From positions 186,001-250,000 of the forward strand of contig NZ_CP030119.1 in assembly GCF_006968745.1 (NCBI RefSeq): DNA of 64,000 nt, written 5' to 3'. This DNA comes from Brasilonema sennae CENA114. Lineage in GTDB: Bacteria > Cyanobacteriota > Cyanobacteriia > Cyanobacteriales > Nostocaceae. The position numbers were made by a program, and so were the translations under genes. How positions within the stretch are numbered: position 1 is the first letter of the stretch; every line of letters starts with the position of its first letter. Shown piece by piece: positions 33,566 through 43,174 of the stretch. The notes beneath the pieces were generated by a model that was not told the origin of the DNA, searched no databases, and saw only the letters and a program-made list of their open reading frames with translations.

Positions 33566-36262
33566 ATGAAAAACCGACCAGAGTGGTTACAACCAAGCCG
33601 TAGCATCTATTCCAAGCAGCACGGAATAATTCAAATTAGCACAATCATCGGTAACAACCTTTATTTCAGAAAAGGAAATATCAGCCAAATTATCTTCAAT
33701 TGGGAAGAAGAGATAGAGCAAGGAAATCTTACTACAGTTGAAGATGCGCCATCTCTAAAAAATTTAATATATCAAGAAATAGCAACCGAACTAGAGGGTA
33801 GAAATAAACTTGCCTACTGCGATGTGATTCCCGAACAAGCAGCAAAGAGTCAACCGATACCAGAAAACATTCATTCAGCAGTCAATAATGCACTCATCCA
33901 ATTAGGAATAAATCAATTATACTTCCACCAAATTCAAGCATGGTCAGCATACAATCAATCATCAGATATAATTCTCGAAACTCCAACAAGTAGTGGGAAA
34001 TCAATATCATTCCTACTTCCCGTTATTCACGAATGTCTCAAAGGCAATTCATGCATCATTTTCTTCAACCTTAAAGCCCTAGCATTTGACCAAGAGGAGA
34101 AAATAAAGGAGTTCATCAACCTTCTACCAGAGTCTATTCGCCCTGCAATTCTCAATATTAATGGCGATACTCCAGCTCAAGAACGTAAAAAACTCTATAC
34201 ACATAAACCTTCGATTCTTTGTGTCACACCCGATGTTTGGAATCATGAACTTACCAACTACCAATTTGATAACTACAACTTCATTGAAACACTACGCAAA
34301 ATTTCCATAATCGTAGTAGATGAAGCTCACTTCTACAGCGGAATCTTCGGTGCAAACTTTGCTCTACTCAACCGTCGCACCCAACTAATGATAGAAACAG
34401 CTGGAGGGAATTTATCTAAACTAAAGTATATTTACGCCTCAGCTACCATCAACAACAGTCAAGAGATAGCCCAAAAGATTTCCAATCGTAGAGAAAATAT
34501 TACGGTAATTAACCAAAATGGTGCAAGAAAAGCTGAAACCACCTTTATCAGTCTTAAACCCCAGAACAGTATCCTGTACACAACTGCTCAAATAGCAGCT
34601 TTACTCGTCAGTAAAGATGTAGTAGGAATCTGCTTTTGCGACAGTCGGGAAATGGTCAAAACCCTAACCCAAACTATCCGCAAAATATTAAGCGAAAATG
34701 GGTTGTCTCAAAATACTATTTCTGCATTTTACGCCAACTTGAAAAACAACCAAAGGAGAAAAATAATTGCAGATATCAAATCCGGAGAAGTGAAATTCAT
34801 TGTCTCAACGTCTGCTCTCGAAGCTGGTTTAGACCTGGGATGTATAGATGCTGTTCTCATTTGCGGGTATCCTGGCAGTATCTTATCCTTCCGCCAAAGG
34901 GCAGGTCGTGCTGGCAGAAAAGAAGAAGGACTGGTGGTATTTATCCCCTCCAGACAATCAATCTTGGACTCGTACTACTCGAAACATCCCAACCGACTGC
35001 TAACCGATCCGCCGGAGGTCATCAATTTTAATCCGAATTTTGAAAATCTACTCACGTGGCATATCTTAGCCTGCTGTAAGGAATCACGCCCGACAATCAA
35101 TCAAATTATCACGCATTTCGGGCAGTCAGGACTTGCGATCGCAAACCAACTCATTAATGAAAATAAGCTTGTATACAGCTTCAACGGTAAGCTAGCGTGC
35201 GCCCGTCATCTAGGTTACATACACGGCGATATCAAAATTAGGGGGAGCAGAAACAACAATATCAACTACATAAATACCTCAAACGGAGAGGAATTTGAAC
35301 AAAGTGCAATCAACACTGCCTTAAGAGAGGTATACCCTGATGCAATTTATACAGCCCAAGATTTTGATGGCAACCCTGTTTGGTATAAATCATCAGAGTT
35401 AAAAATCAAAGAGGGACAAGCTTTTCTCAAGCCTATTGGACAAACAAACCTATTTACGCGCCCTCAAGGAGTCATTAAATTTGAGGAGGTTAAAACTACT
35501 AGCAAAGCAAAGTCAATCAAACTACCAAGGGGAGTGATAGAACTCACACCTAAAATATGTAAAATATCTGAGTCGATTACCGGATACAAAATATACAATC
35601 GGGAGTCAAGATGGACTTGTCCAAATCAAGATTGTAGAAACCACAATCAATCTCTAGCAAGCAAGTTACAAAACTGTCTCATATGCAACAGTCAACTCAC
35701 AGAAAGAGACATAATCCAGCTAGTAGAAGAAGTCTCATATAAGGAATCTTTTACTATTAGTTATTCTACCAGTTGTCTGCAAGTTACAATCGACCGACAA
35801 GCAAGAAGTTTTTTCAAATCAAAAGTAGAAAAAATTAGGTCAGAAATCAAGAATCAGAAGTACGTCTCCAGGGAGGAAAGAGAGTTATTTGAATACAACG
35901 AAACCGACATTTGCATCCACAGTCTAGCACATCAACTTATGCTAGCATTACCACTAGTCGAACATGGAGCCAGCAGTAAAGATATCGACTTTATACTCCA
36001 TCAAGAACCAACTCAATCTAATTCATTCGGCTACTTCTTTGATACAGTTGAAGGAGGAACCGGAATGTGCGATACGCTGTTTCAATATTTGGAAAAAGTC
36101 GTATCCAGGGCAAGATTCCTAGTGGAACATTGCCCATGCAAGCATGGATGTTCCAATTGTACTGTTATCTACAGATGCCCAGATGACAATACAGCCATTT
36201 CCAAACAAGTTGGATTATCTATACTTCAAGATTTCATCCAGGAAGAAGTACAAACCCTCTAA
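33566..36262 (+). CDS. DEAH-box helicase with DUF1998 domain (MrfA/YprA-like)
   Basis: An 898-residue helicase. The N-terminal domain shows ETPTSSGKS (motif I), VVDEAHF (motif II) and SATI (motif III). The second domain has STSALEAGLDLGC and QRAGRAGRKEEG (motif VI). The C-terminal part holds a zinc-binding region (CPNQDC ... CLICNSQ) and the DUF1998 cysteine cluster CPCKHGCSNCTVIYRCP. That order is the MrfA/YprA family, linked to DNA crosslink repair in Bacillus and to defence systems elsewhere. I start at ATG 33566; TTG 33563 would add one residue. It lies upstream of the primase gene and may serve the plasmid replisome. Confidence 0.85.
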   Translation: MKNRPEWLQPSRSIYSKQHGIIQISTIIGNNLYFRKGNISQIIFNWEEEIEQGNLTTVEDAPSLKNLIYQEIATELEGRNKLAYCDVIPEQAAKSQPIPENIHSAVNNALIQLGINQLYFHQIQAWSAYNQSSDIILETPTSSGKSISFLLPVIHECLKGNSCIIFFNLKALAFDQEEKIKEFINLLPESIRPAILNINGDTPAQERKKLYTHKPSILCVTPDVWNHELTNYQFDNYNFIETLRKISIIVVDEAHFYSGIFGANFALLNRRTQLMIETAGGNLSKLKYIYASATINNSQEIAQKISNRRENITVINQNGARKAETTFISLKPQNSILYTTAQIAALLVSKDVVGICFCDSREMVKTLTQTIRKILSENGLSQNTISAFYANLKNNQRRKIIADIKSGEVKFIVSTSALEAGLDLGCIDAVLICGYPGSILSFRQRAGRAGRKEEGLVVFIPSRQSILDSYYSKHPNRLLTDPPEVINFNPNFENLLTWHILACCKESRPTINQIITHFGQSGLAIANQLINENKLVYSFNGKLACARHLGYIHGDIKIRGSRNNNINYINTSNGEEFEQSAINTALREVYPDAIYTAQDFDGNPVWYKSSELKIKEGQAFLKPIGQTNLFTRPQGVIKFEEVKTTSKAKSIKLPRGVIELTPKICKISESITGYKIYNRESRWTCPNQDCRNHNQSLASKLQNCLICNSQLTERDIIQLVEEVSYKESFTISYSTSCLQVTIDRQARSFFKSKVEKIRSEIKNQKYVSREERELFEYNETDICIHSLAHQLMLALPLVEHGASSKDIDFILHQEPTQSNSFGYFFDTVEGGTGMCDTLFQYLEKVVSRARFLVEHCPCKHGCSNCTVIYRCPDDNTAISKQVGLSILQDFIQEEVQTL

Positions 36263-36265
36263 AAA

Positions 36266-36297
36266 ATAGTCTTGCCCTATTAATAGGGCAGGACTAT
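36266..36297 (+). terminator. hairpin after the helicase gene
   Basis: ATAGTCTTGCCCTATT pairs with AATAGGGCAGGACTAT with one G-T pair. It lies just after the helicase stop. No long T run follows, so it could also be an RNA-stability element. Confidence 0.6.
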
Positions 36298-36385
36298 AGA
36301 TAATAAATGTAATACTGACTAACATAAATTAAACCACTACTAGTAACTAACGTTGACCAAAATCAAAAGTATTTTGGTTAGTGTT

Positions 36386-37132
36386 ATGTACGTAGAATTA
36401 GTTCCTGACTGCGAGCAATCACCTCAAAAATTCCAAATTGTTCATGCGCCGACATATTTACTTTTAGATACAAATTATAAGTTGGGTGATTATATCCCTG
36501 CATCAGATATTTATCTAATCGTTAATCATGCAGTCAGTTTAGGGTATCAAGTGAAAATATGCCCTAATCTAAAGAAAGAAAATATTCCATATCCTTTACC
36601 TGCTATCAGCAATGAACTAGCTGATTTAATGATTGATTATCCATCAGATTTAAAAATGCGAACCAATGGAATGGTTTTTGAGCAAAGAGCATATTTAATG
36701 TCTAAATGTCATCACGAAGTATGTCAGGATACGGAATCAAAAACCCTCCTCAAGGAAGCCGAGTATTGGCTGGTAAATTATGCGCGAGAAGTTATCACCC
36801 AAGAGTGTAACTACTTGCCAGATATACTTACTAAGCTTGATGATCCAGTTGTTAGGTCAATGGCAATAAATACTCTCATGGTCTGGCAACCTAATTGGAA
36901 AAAAGCTATCTCTCAGCACGCAGGAAGCAAGTTTGAAGCAGGTAATAATGAGTTTGAGGTCATCAGCTATTATCACAATCAAGAGAAAAAGGGGAGGGAG
37001 GGAGTAATGGTACTGTGCAGGGTAACAAAAAACATGAATAACTACCCCGAATTCCCCACATTCCCCCTCAATACAAACTGCACCCTTGGTACTTATCAAG
37101 TGGAAAATGCTCTTAATCGACGATTAGCTTAA
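36386..37132 (+). CDS. hypothetical protein, about 248 residues
   Basis: I chose the ATG at 36386 (MYVELVPDCEQSP); a TTG at 36353 gives 11 extra residues. The protein is mixed alpha/beta (YLLLDTNYKLGDYIPASDIYLIVNHAVSLGYQVKICPNL). The region after 110 is helical with KEAEYWLVNYAREVITQECNYLPDI. The C-terminal part (VISYYHNQEKKGREGVMVLCRVTKN) is basic. No family is recognised. It lies before the primase gene and may be part of the same unit (110-bp gap). Confidence 0.5.
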   Translation: MYVELVPDCEQSPQKFQIVHAPTYLLLDTNYKLGDYIPASDIYLIVNHAVSLGYQVKICPNLKKENIPYPLPAISNELADLMIDYPSDLKMRTNGMVFEQRAYLMSKCHHEVCQDTESKTLLKEAEYWLVNYAREVITQECNYLPDILTKLDDPVVRSMAINTLMVWQPNWKKAISQHAGSKFEAGNNEFEVISYYHNQEKKGREGVMVLCRVTKNMNNYPEFPTFPLNTNCTLGTYQVENALNRRLA

Positions 37133-37242
37133 AACATAGGGTAGGTAGTTACAACTGCCGGCCCTAACATCATAATGTTAATCACTAAAAAAAGCTTATG
37201 CATTGAACTACCAAAGTTAACTATTAAGAATCAAACAAAATC

Positions 37243-38199
37243 ATGCACACCCAGGCACGTAAAATCATCTCGTCCCTGGAAACACTACCCGATATATGGC
37301 GAATTATACCCACCTTCGGCAAACGCCCTCTGGGAGGAAAACAATGGCAACATAAAACTTATTCCCCCAAACAGTTACAAGCCGAACTCATTCGTACTAG
37401 ATGCAAAATTTGGTCGGGGAAAAGGTATATACACGCGACTGGTGTTGCTATTGTTTGCGGTAACTATCACCCCCAAGGGCACATCGTTGCTATTGACTGC
37501 GACGGACCACGCGCTTGGGGTCAAATCCTGATCCTCAACAAAAAACTCGAAGAGGATGAGATGGAGAAAATTTCTCCCCAAAAGTTATACGAAGGCGCAC
37601 TTACTTACCTCCCGCCGACAGTCGCCTTTACTTCTGGAGGCGAATATAAGCGCCAGCTTCTCTACCTAATTCCTGGAAACTCATCAATCACTTCCAGCAA
37701 AATCTCAAACCTAGAGTTCAGAGGCAAAAATCATGCCTCAGTTCTACCTCCTTCCTATCACCCAGAAGGGAGATACTACCAGTGGGTTTCCGGTTGCAGT
37801 CCTCAAGAAAAGCAAGTTGCGATCGCACCAGATTGGGTAATAGCCCAAATGTTATTAAAGCAGGAGAAAGCAAGGTTAACCAGCTTTCCACAAGAAAAAT
37901 ACAACCGCAGAGATAAGGTAGACAGGTACATCAACTTATACCCGAACATCAAAACCAATATCCAAACTGCACTCACATTCTTAGAAGTTATCCATCCCCG
38001 GTTTGCTTCGGACTACACAACCTGGATTCAAGTTGGAATGGCACTCAAGTCAGTCAGTCCTATCTTACTTGATGCCTGGGACAGATGGAGTCAGCTGTCA
38101 CCCAAATACAAACCAGGAGAGTGTGCCTACAAATGGCAGTCTTTCCGCAGAACGGGCATTACCATTCGTACCCTCGTAAAATTTGCCAACCTTTCATGA
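37243..38199 (+). CDS. bifunctional primase-polymerase (AEP, Prim-Pol type)
   Basis: A 318-residue protein. The N-terminal part is a Prim-Pol domain of the archaeo-eukaryotic primase fold: GVAIVCGNYHPQGHIVAIDCDG carries the catalytic D-x-D (D85, D87), and NLEFRGKNHASVLPPSYHPEGRYYQW is the conserved nucleotide-binding strand with its HP-x-G. The C-terminal part (RFASDYTTWIQVGMALKS ... CAYKWQSFRRTGITIRTLVKFANLS) is the PriCT-type helical domain. Such proteins prime and sometimes extend DNA. It overlaps the next gene by four bases (ATGA), so it is part of the PRTRC operon. I propose it primes the plasmid's own replisome. Confidence 0.85.
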   Translation: MHTQARKIISSLETLPDIWRIIPTFGKRPLGGKQWQHKTYSPKQLQAELIRTRCKIWSGKRYIHATGVAIVCGNYHPQGHIVAIDCDGPRAWGQILILNKKLEEDEMEKISPQKLYEGALTYLPPTVAFTSGGEYKRQLLYLIPGNSSITSSKISNLEFRGKNHASVLPPSYHPEGRYYQWVSGCSPQEKQVAIAPDWVIAQMLLKQEKARLTSFPQEKYNRRDKVDRYINLYPNIKTNIQTALTFLEVIHPRFASDYTTWIQVGMALKSVSPILLDAWDRWSQLSPKYKPGECAYKWQSFRRTGITIRTLVKFANLS

Positions 38200-38633
38200 A
38201 CAATCAAAACCAAGAAAGTGTAACTAACTCCGAAGCTAGTTACAGTAGTGATTTTAATCCTAATAACAATAATAATTTAGAAGAAGATGATGAAATTTCT
38301 GAGCAAGACGATAGTAACAACCCCCCAAAAACCAAAACTTATATAATAACTATCCAAATTCATCCAGAAGAAGGACAAGCCATCCTATCAATTGGTATCA
38401 GAAACGCACCACCCATCATCAAAACTATCGACTATCAGGAAATAACTTCACAACCAGCCATCAAAGACTGCATCCGAGAGTTGGAAGAAATACTACCCAA
38501 AATCATAGAAACTGCTGAAAAGGCAATAAATACTACCAGTAATTCCACTCAAACAAGACAAGTACAACAGCGAGAATTACCCAAAGATTATCAAAAAGCC
38601 GAATCTAACAAAAAACAACTTTCACTTTTCTAA
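38196..38633 (+). CDS. PRTRC-E-like protein ending in a clamp-binding peptide
   Basis: A 145-residue protein. The start overlaps the primase stop (ATGA). The first 45 residues are Asn/Asp/Glu-rich and disordered. The centre (TYIITIQIHPEEGQAILSIGIRNAPPIIKTIDYQEITSQPAIKDCIRELEEILPKIIETAEKA) resembles the PRTRC protein E core by length, position and pattern, but the call is tentative. The extreme C-terminus is KKQLSLF, exactly the bacterial sliding-clamp motif QLSLF. Since the plasmid encodes its own clamp, this protein is probably a clamp partner. Confidence 0.55.
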   Translation: MNNQNQESVTNSEASYSSDFNPNNNNNLEEDDEISEQDDSNNPPKTKTYIITIQIHPEEGQAILSIGIRNAPPIIKTIDYQEITSQPAIKDCIRELEEILPKIIETAEKAINTTSNSTQTRQVQQRELPKDYQKAESNKKQLSLF

Positions 38634-38639
38634 ATAATT

Positions 38640-39062
38640 ATGAATTACATCGCCATTATTGAAGGGCAGCAAGTACCTATCCCAGAGGAAACAGCAATCA
38701 GTGACGAAAAGCTAAAATTAGCAATCACTACCTATTTCCCAGAGTACGCCAATGCCGAAATTACTAGACAGATCTTAGGAGATACAACCGAAATAAGGCT
38801 AATTAAGCGCGCTGGAACGAAGGGCAATTGCATCACCGAACTCAAGTTAGCACCCGAACAAATTAACCCAGCATTTGAGTTAGCCTGGGATTTGAAACTT
38901 CTAGAAAGAAAAAATCAACTAACACTGGAAGTTTTGATTGATCTGCAGGGAAACATAAACAAAACAATCAAAATAGGGGAAAGCTGGGAAACATACATCG
39001 ACAAAGTTTTTAGCTCTCTCAGGCAACAACCCTCTGTACCCAGCAATTATCCCGTACTGTAA
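38640..39062 (+). CDS. PRTRC protein C (ubiquitin-like) with C-terminal extension
   Basis: A 140-residue protein. Residues 1-65 (IEGQQVPIPEETAISDEKLKLAITTYFPEYANAEITRQILGDTTEIRLIKRAGTKG) match the PRTRC C / prokaryotic ubiquitin-like pattern, with the family end R-A-x-G-T-K-G. Stand-alone PRTRC C proteins stop about there. Here an extra 75 residues follow (LAPEQINPAFELAWDLKLLERKNQLTLEVLID...), which is unusual. PRTRC cassettes encode E1-like, E2-like and JAMM proteins with this Ub-like partner, as also here. Target and function are unknown. Confidence 0.65.
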   Translation: MNYIAIIEGQQVPIPEETAISDEKLKLAITTYFPEYANAEITRQILGDTTEIRLIKRAGTKGNCITELKLAPEQINPAFELAWDLKLLERKNQLTLEVLIDLQGNINKTIKIGESWETYIDKVFSSLRQQPSVPSNYPVL

Positions 39063-39069
39063 TCAAGTA

Positions 39070-39092
39070 ATGCCGCTACTATATAGCGGCAT
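39070..39092 (+). other. intercistronic hairpin
   Basis: ATGCCGCTA pairs perfectly with TAGCGGCAT around a five-base loop in the 41-bp gap between two PRTRC genes. No T run follows, so a processing or attenuating structure is more likely than a terminator. Confidence 0.6.
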
Positions 39093-39103
39093 ATCTCAAA
39101 ATC

Positions 39104-39826
39104 ATGATATCACTAGAACTATTTAAAATACCCATCACCTGCAAAGAAACAATCATCTATCTGGAAAACCTATCTCAAAAAGCACGTTTACTCGGCTTAT
39201 ATCAAAAACTATTTCCAGAACAGTGGAGTGAATCAACAACACCCTTAAATACAAAAACACATCCTAATTGCATATATTCAGACAGGGAAATTGAATTTAT
39301 TCAGCTAGTAAATTCCGACTTGTTCCCCGTTGAATTTATTGATGAAATAGAAGCATACGAAGAATATGAAAATATCGTTATATTACCACAAAAAATTGAA
39401 TGGTGGAATGAGAATTTTGAAGATTTAGAGATGAGCGAAAAATTTTTACTTTCCCTTATGGGCAATGGATACAATTTGAAATATTGGCAAGAAGAATTTG
39501 GGTTTGAACCTGACTACCTAACAAATGACGAAGATATAAACTTTCAAAAACTTGTAAAAATATGTAAAAAGTTCAAATCACCTATCAAATATTTAGTAAC
39601 TAGCCTCATGGTTCTCGCTCATTCAACAGGAAATATTTGGTTAGATACAACCTATGAAACCGGTTATTGGTGGGAATGGAGTGAAGAAAATATTATTTTA
39701 CTAGCAGAGCAATGGCAAGAAGCTACTATGATGCTAGAGCACTTTCAAGAGTTAACAGACTGGATAGAAGCATCAGTAACTAATAGAAAAAAACTCGTCA
39801 GAATCTGGAATCAAGCCGCCACATGA
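39104..39826 (+). CDS. PRTRC-cassette protein of unknown function (F-position)
   Basis: A 240-residue acidic, Trp/Tyr-rich, helical protein (IEWWNENFEDLEMSEKFLLSLMGNGYNLKYWQEEFGFEPDYL ... LAHSTGNIWLDTTYETGYWWEWSEENIILLAEQWQEA). Its stop overlaps the start of the next gene (ATGA), so translation is coupled. PRTRC cassettes often contain a poorly conserved F protein near this position, but I see no decisive motif. It could equally be a cyanobacterium-specific member. Confidence 0.45.
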   Translation: MISLELFKIPITCKETIIYLENLSQKARLLGLYQKLFPEQWSESTTPLNTKTHPNCIYSDREIEFIQLVNSDLFPVEFIDEIEAYEEYENIVILPQKIEWWNENFEDLEMSEKFLLSLMGNGYNLKYWQEEFGFEPDYLTNDEDINFQKLVKICKKFKSPIKYLVTSLMVLAHSTGNIWLDTTYETGYWWEWSEENIILLAEQWQEATMMLEHFQELTDWIEASVTNRKKLVRIWNQAAT

Positions 39827-40512
39827 ATACAGAAGTCAATGCCCAACTCATATTATCAAACATTCCAACACAGGAAATTTTAGGGCATTTAATCATTCTC
39901 AGAGGACAGTTTGTACTAGTAGAAAAAGAGGGTAAAAAAACACAGTACAAGTTTCTATCACCAGAAGCAGTAGAAAAGGCATTTACAACTAAAACTGTAA
40001 GTTCTGGATGGCTATCTCCCAATACCCTGTGGTGGGAAAAAACACCTTTTGGAGAGGGTGTTATTCAATTTTACCCGCCCAAAAAATATTCAGTCTCAAT
40101 ACAAACCTCAGAAGAAAACAAAACGATAACTATTCCTATGCCAGCATTTCTATTCGCTGGCTGCAATAGCAGCTACTACCTGTGGGCAATTAAAGGAAAA
40201 ACCTTCAAGCAGGATTGTCAATTATACAAGGCACCCTTACCAAATATTTGGGATGACTCAAATAGAATTTGCTTCGGCAGAAATACTCCACCTGCTTGCA
40301 ATCCAAACTCAATCAATAAAGCCTGGGAATTGTTCTGGAGAAGCTCTTTTAACGAAGACTTCAGTCAGAACAAGTGCAAATCACACCTCCACAATGTCTG
40401 CAACCTACTAATTAGCCTGCAAGGTACAAAATCCTTCCCAGCAAAAGAATTACTAACTAGCAACTATCAAAGAGTCAAAACTCCAAATGATATACCCAGA
40501 TATATATTTTAA
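39823..40512 (+). CDS. PRTRC protein B (E2-like fold)
   Basis: A 229-residue protein. Motifs fit PRTRC B: SSGWLSPNTLWWEKTPFGEGVIQFYPP, then ITIPMPAFLFAGCNSSYYLWAIKG, then CQLYKAPLPNIWDDSNRICFGRNTPPACNPN and a helical tail with SHLHNVCNLLISLQG. Prokaryotic E2-like families include PRTRC B. The cysteine in ICFG is the candidate for the E2-like position. It overlaps the preceding gene by four bases and is followed after one base by PRTRC A. Enzymatic role is inferred. Confidence 0.75.
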   Translation: MNTEVNAQLILSNIPTQEILGHLIILRGQFVLVEKEGKKTQYKFLSPEAVEKAFTTKTVSSGWLSPNTLWWEKTPFGEGVIQFYPPKKYSVSIQTSEENKTITIPMPAFLFAGCNSSYYLWAIKGKTFKQDCQLYKAPLPNIWDDSNRICFGRNTPPACNPNSINKAWELFWRSSFNEDFSQNKCKSHLHNVCNLLISLQGTKSFPAKELLTSNYQRVKTPNDIPRYIF

Positions 40513-40513
40513 C

Positions 40514-40969
40514 ATGAATAACCCCTTCATCAGTTATAACTATGCCATCAGTCACAACCTTCCTCCCTATAGCCAAAAGCTTCAGGAATACTGGCTTGCA
40601 GCTGATGGAGTCTATGCGCGAGCGCACCGCCCAGAACTAGAAATCTGCCTACAAATCGCTCATACCCAGATACCAGGATTGACACAAATACAACCCTATT
40701 TCAAATTAAATGTACCGAAAGTCCCAGCAAGCATCATTGCAGACATTATCAATGCTGCACAAGTTAATCCTCATCAAGAAATCCTCTTTTACCTGGGGGT
40801 TGAGAATAACATCTGGTGGTATCATACTCCACTGCAAGAAGCATCTTCAACCCATGTGCGATCATTAGAAACTGGAAACTTCAAATACAGCCAAGCACTG
40901 GTTGAAGTACACAGCCACGGCTGTATGAAAGCAACCCCCTCATGCCAGGACAACCAAGAAGAGTCAGGA
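40514..40969 (+). CDS. PRTRC protein A (JAMM/Mov34-type), exon 1
   Basis: The 152-codon 5' exon of the JAMM gene, beginning one base after the previous stop. It ends at a group II intron whose 5' end (GTGCG) is 40970. The catalytic JAMM motif is complete in this exon: EVHSHGCMKATPSCQD gives E-x-H-S-H, seven residues, then S-x-x-D. This domain removes ubiquitin-like proteins or processes their precursors. The upstream helices (YGVENNIWWYHTPLQE) complete the Mov34 fold. The rest of the domain is in exon 2 (43175-43291). Confidence 0.75.
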
Positions 40970-43174
40970 GTGCGATTCGTTGATTGCTGAATCGCGGTAA
41001 CCAGTCCGTACATAGGCAATCCAACCCTTCAAGGGTTGAACTTCGGAAAGGATGGAGGTGAAAGCCCTTCCCCTCAAACTCAGAGGTGACTCCCTATCTG
41101 CCCACAGTGACCGAACTCGGAATTTCGGAGGCTGAAGCTGGGAACAGGGCGCAATCAGACGGTCGTTATGGGCTGACACTGGCGCTAATGGGAAGTGTAC
41201 AAGATGAAACAGAACCTAAAAAAGCGACCTATCTTCAAGCAGGGCATAACACAAACCCCTGACTTCGCTAGAGCTGAAACCCCGCCGACAATTTCTGAGT
41301 GAACGGCAAGAGTAAGGGGTTCTAGCGGTTGAATTGGTTCCATCTGACGGCACATAACAATCTCTTCCGGGGAACGAATAAAAACGAGTTAAAGGTCTTG
41401 GGAAAAGGTCGAAAACCCAGGTAAGCCAGACGAGCGGCAGAACTCCTTTAATTCGGGTAGGACAGACCGTAATTGGTCCGAGGTGTTCAGAAAGTAGTCA
41501 GTAGGAGTAGAGCATGATTGGACACAGTAGAAATGCTAGTGAATCTTGGAGCAAATTACCGTGGAAGAAACTCCGACGCAGTTTGTTTCGCCTACAAGTT
41601 CGGCTATTCAAAGCAGTTAAAACAGGAGACATGCGGAAAGCCCGGTCTATCCAAAAACTGATTCTGAAATCTAAAGCAGCACGGCTACTGGCTATTCGAC
41701 AAGTAACTCAGCTAAACGCTGGCAAAAAGACTGCGGGTATTGATGGGAAAGCGTCCTTAACTATTGAAGAACGCTTTGAACTTGAGAAACTTCTCAAAGT
41801 AAACTACCTTGATTGGCATCTCGCGCAAATTAAGACAAATCCCGATACCCAAGAAGGATGGCAAAACCAGAATTCTAAAAGTTCCCACTATTGCGGATAG
41901 AACATGGCAGTGCCTTGTGAAATACGCCTTAGAACCAGCACATGAAGCAACATTCCACGCCAAGAGCTACGGATTCAGGGCAGGACGTTCAGCGCAAGAC
42001 GCACAAAAAGTACTGTTTCTCAACCTAAGCTCTCAAGCAAATGGGATAGAAAAACGAGTCATAGAACTCGACATAGAAAAATGCTTCGACAGGATAAGCC
42101 ACAACGCCATAATGAATAATCTCATTGCCCCGCAAGGTATGAAGAAAGGTATCTTTCGCTGCCTTAAGGCTGGGATTAACCCAGAGTTTCCAGAACAGGG
42201 AACCCCACAGGGTGGTGTAGTAAGTCCACTTTTAGCCAACATCGCACTCAACGGAATCGAAAGTATCCATAGGTATCATGTGGATTCAAAAAGACGGATA
42301 ACTCCACGTACGTCCCTAAGGGACATTGTGGAACCGTCTATAAGATACGCTGACGACATGGTTATAATACTCCGACCCGAAGACAACGCAGAAGAGATAC
42401 TTGGAAGAATAAATCAGTTCCTTGCAGACAGAGGAATGAATGTCAGTGAAAAGAAGACCAAGATTACTGCATCGACAGATGGCTTTGACTTCCTCGGCTG
42501 GCACTTCAAAGTGCAAAGCAACGGAAAGTTTAGATGTGTCCCTTCCGTGGATAACTTCAAAGCATTCCACAGGAAGGTAAGAGCTATCGTCAACTGTTCT
42601 AACTATGGTTCCGAGGAAAAAGCTAAGAGATTAGCGCCCTTGGTTAGAGGATGGAGGAACTACCACCGATCTTGTAAGATGGACGGTTCTCGCAATTCGC
42701 TATACCACATCGAAACACGAGCATTTAAGGTATTCAACAAGGAAGCAAAGAATAACCGACACACTAGTAAGAAATTACTAGATAAGGCGTTCCCAGCAGT
42801 TCCTTACTCCGAAAACAAATTTGTCAATGTCCAGGGTGATAAATCACCTTTCGACGGAGACATCCCTTACTGGAGCGAGCGCAATAGCAAGCTCTACGAC
42901 GGGGAAACCTCTAAAACCCTAAAGCGGCAAAACCATGCATGTGGATACTGTGGTATGAAAATACTCAGCGATGAACGGGTACATTTACACCACATCGACG
43001 ACAATCACGACAACTGGAAGAAAAATAATCTTCTGGCAGTACATGAAAGCTGTCACGATTACCACCACATGAGCAAGGGGAAACCCTAGAACGTCAGAAG
43101 CCGGATGCACAGAAATGGGCACGTCCGGATTTAACTGAGAGGTGCGCAGGATAATACCCGCCATCGACTCAACC
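40970..43174 (+). mobile_element. group II intron with HNH-type maturase
   Basis: The 5' end is GTGCGATTCG, matching the GUGYG rule. Domain V lies about 43098-43134 (AGCCGGATGCAC / GGGCACGTCCGGA) and domain VI at 43135-43173, a stem GAGAGGTGCGCAGG / CCCGCCATCGACTC with a bulged A seven bases from the end. The intron encodes a reverse transcriptase/maturase/HNH protein. Its 3' end is 43173 (AAC) by the AY rule or 43174 by reading frame; only 43174 makes the host ORF continue in frame. It inserts in the PRTRC A gene. Confidence 0.85.
41514..43089 (+). pseudogene. ltrA: group II intron maturase (RT-HNH), frameshifted
   Basis: The gene is in two frames: 41514-41900 (KLPWKKLRRSLFRLQVRLFKAVKTGDMRKARSIQKLILKSKAARLLAIRQVTQLNAGKKTAGIDG) and 41809-43089. 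The second has RT motifs YADDMVIIL, QGGVVSPLLANI and maturase domain X (NYHRSCKMDG), then an HNH end (CGYCGMKILSDERVHLHHIDDNHDNWKKNNLLAVHESCHDYHH). The frames overlap near 41815-41830, where IPIPKKDGKTRILKVPTIADR should follow YLDWHxxKLRQ. One base is gained or lost. If real, the intron cannot make its own maturase and relies on others. Confidence 0.85.

Noticed and set aside
40970..43174. Retron or diversity-generating RT
   Set aside because: The 5' GTGCG, domains V/VI and the HNH C-terminus identify a group II intron; no template repeat or msr/msd layout is present.
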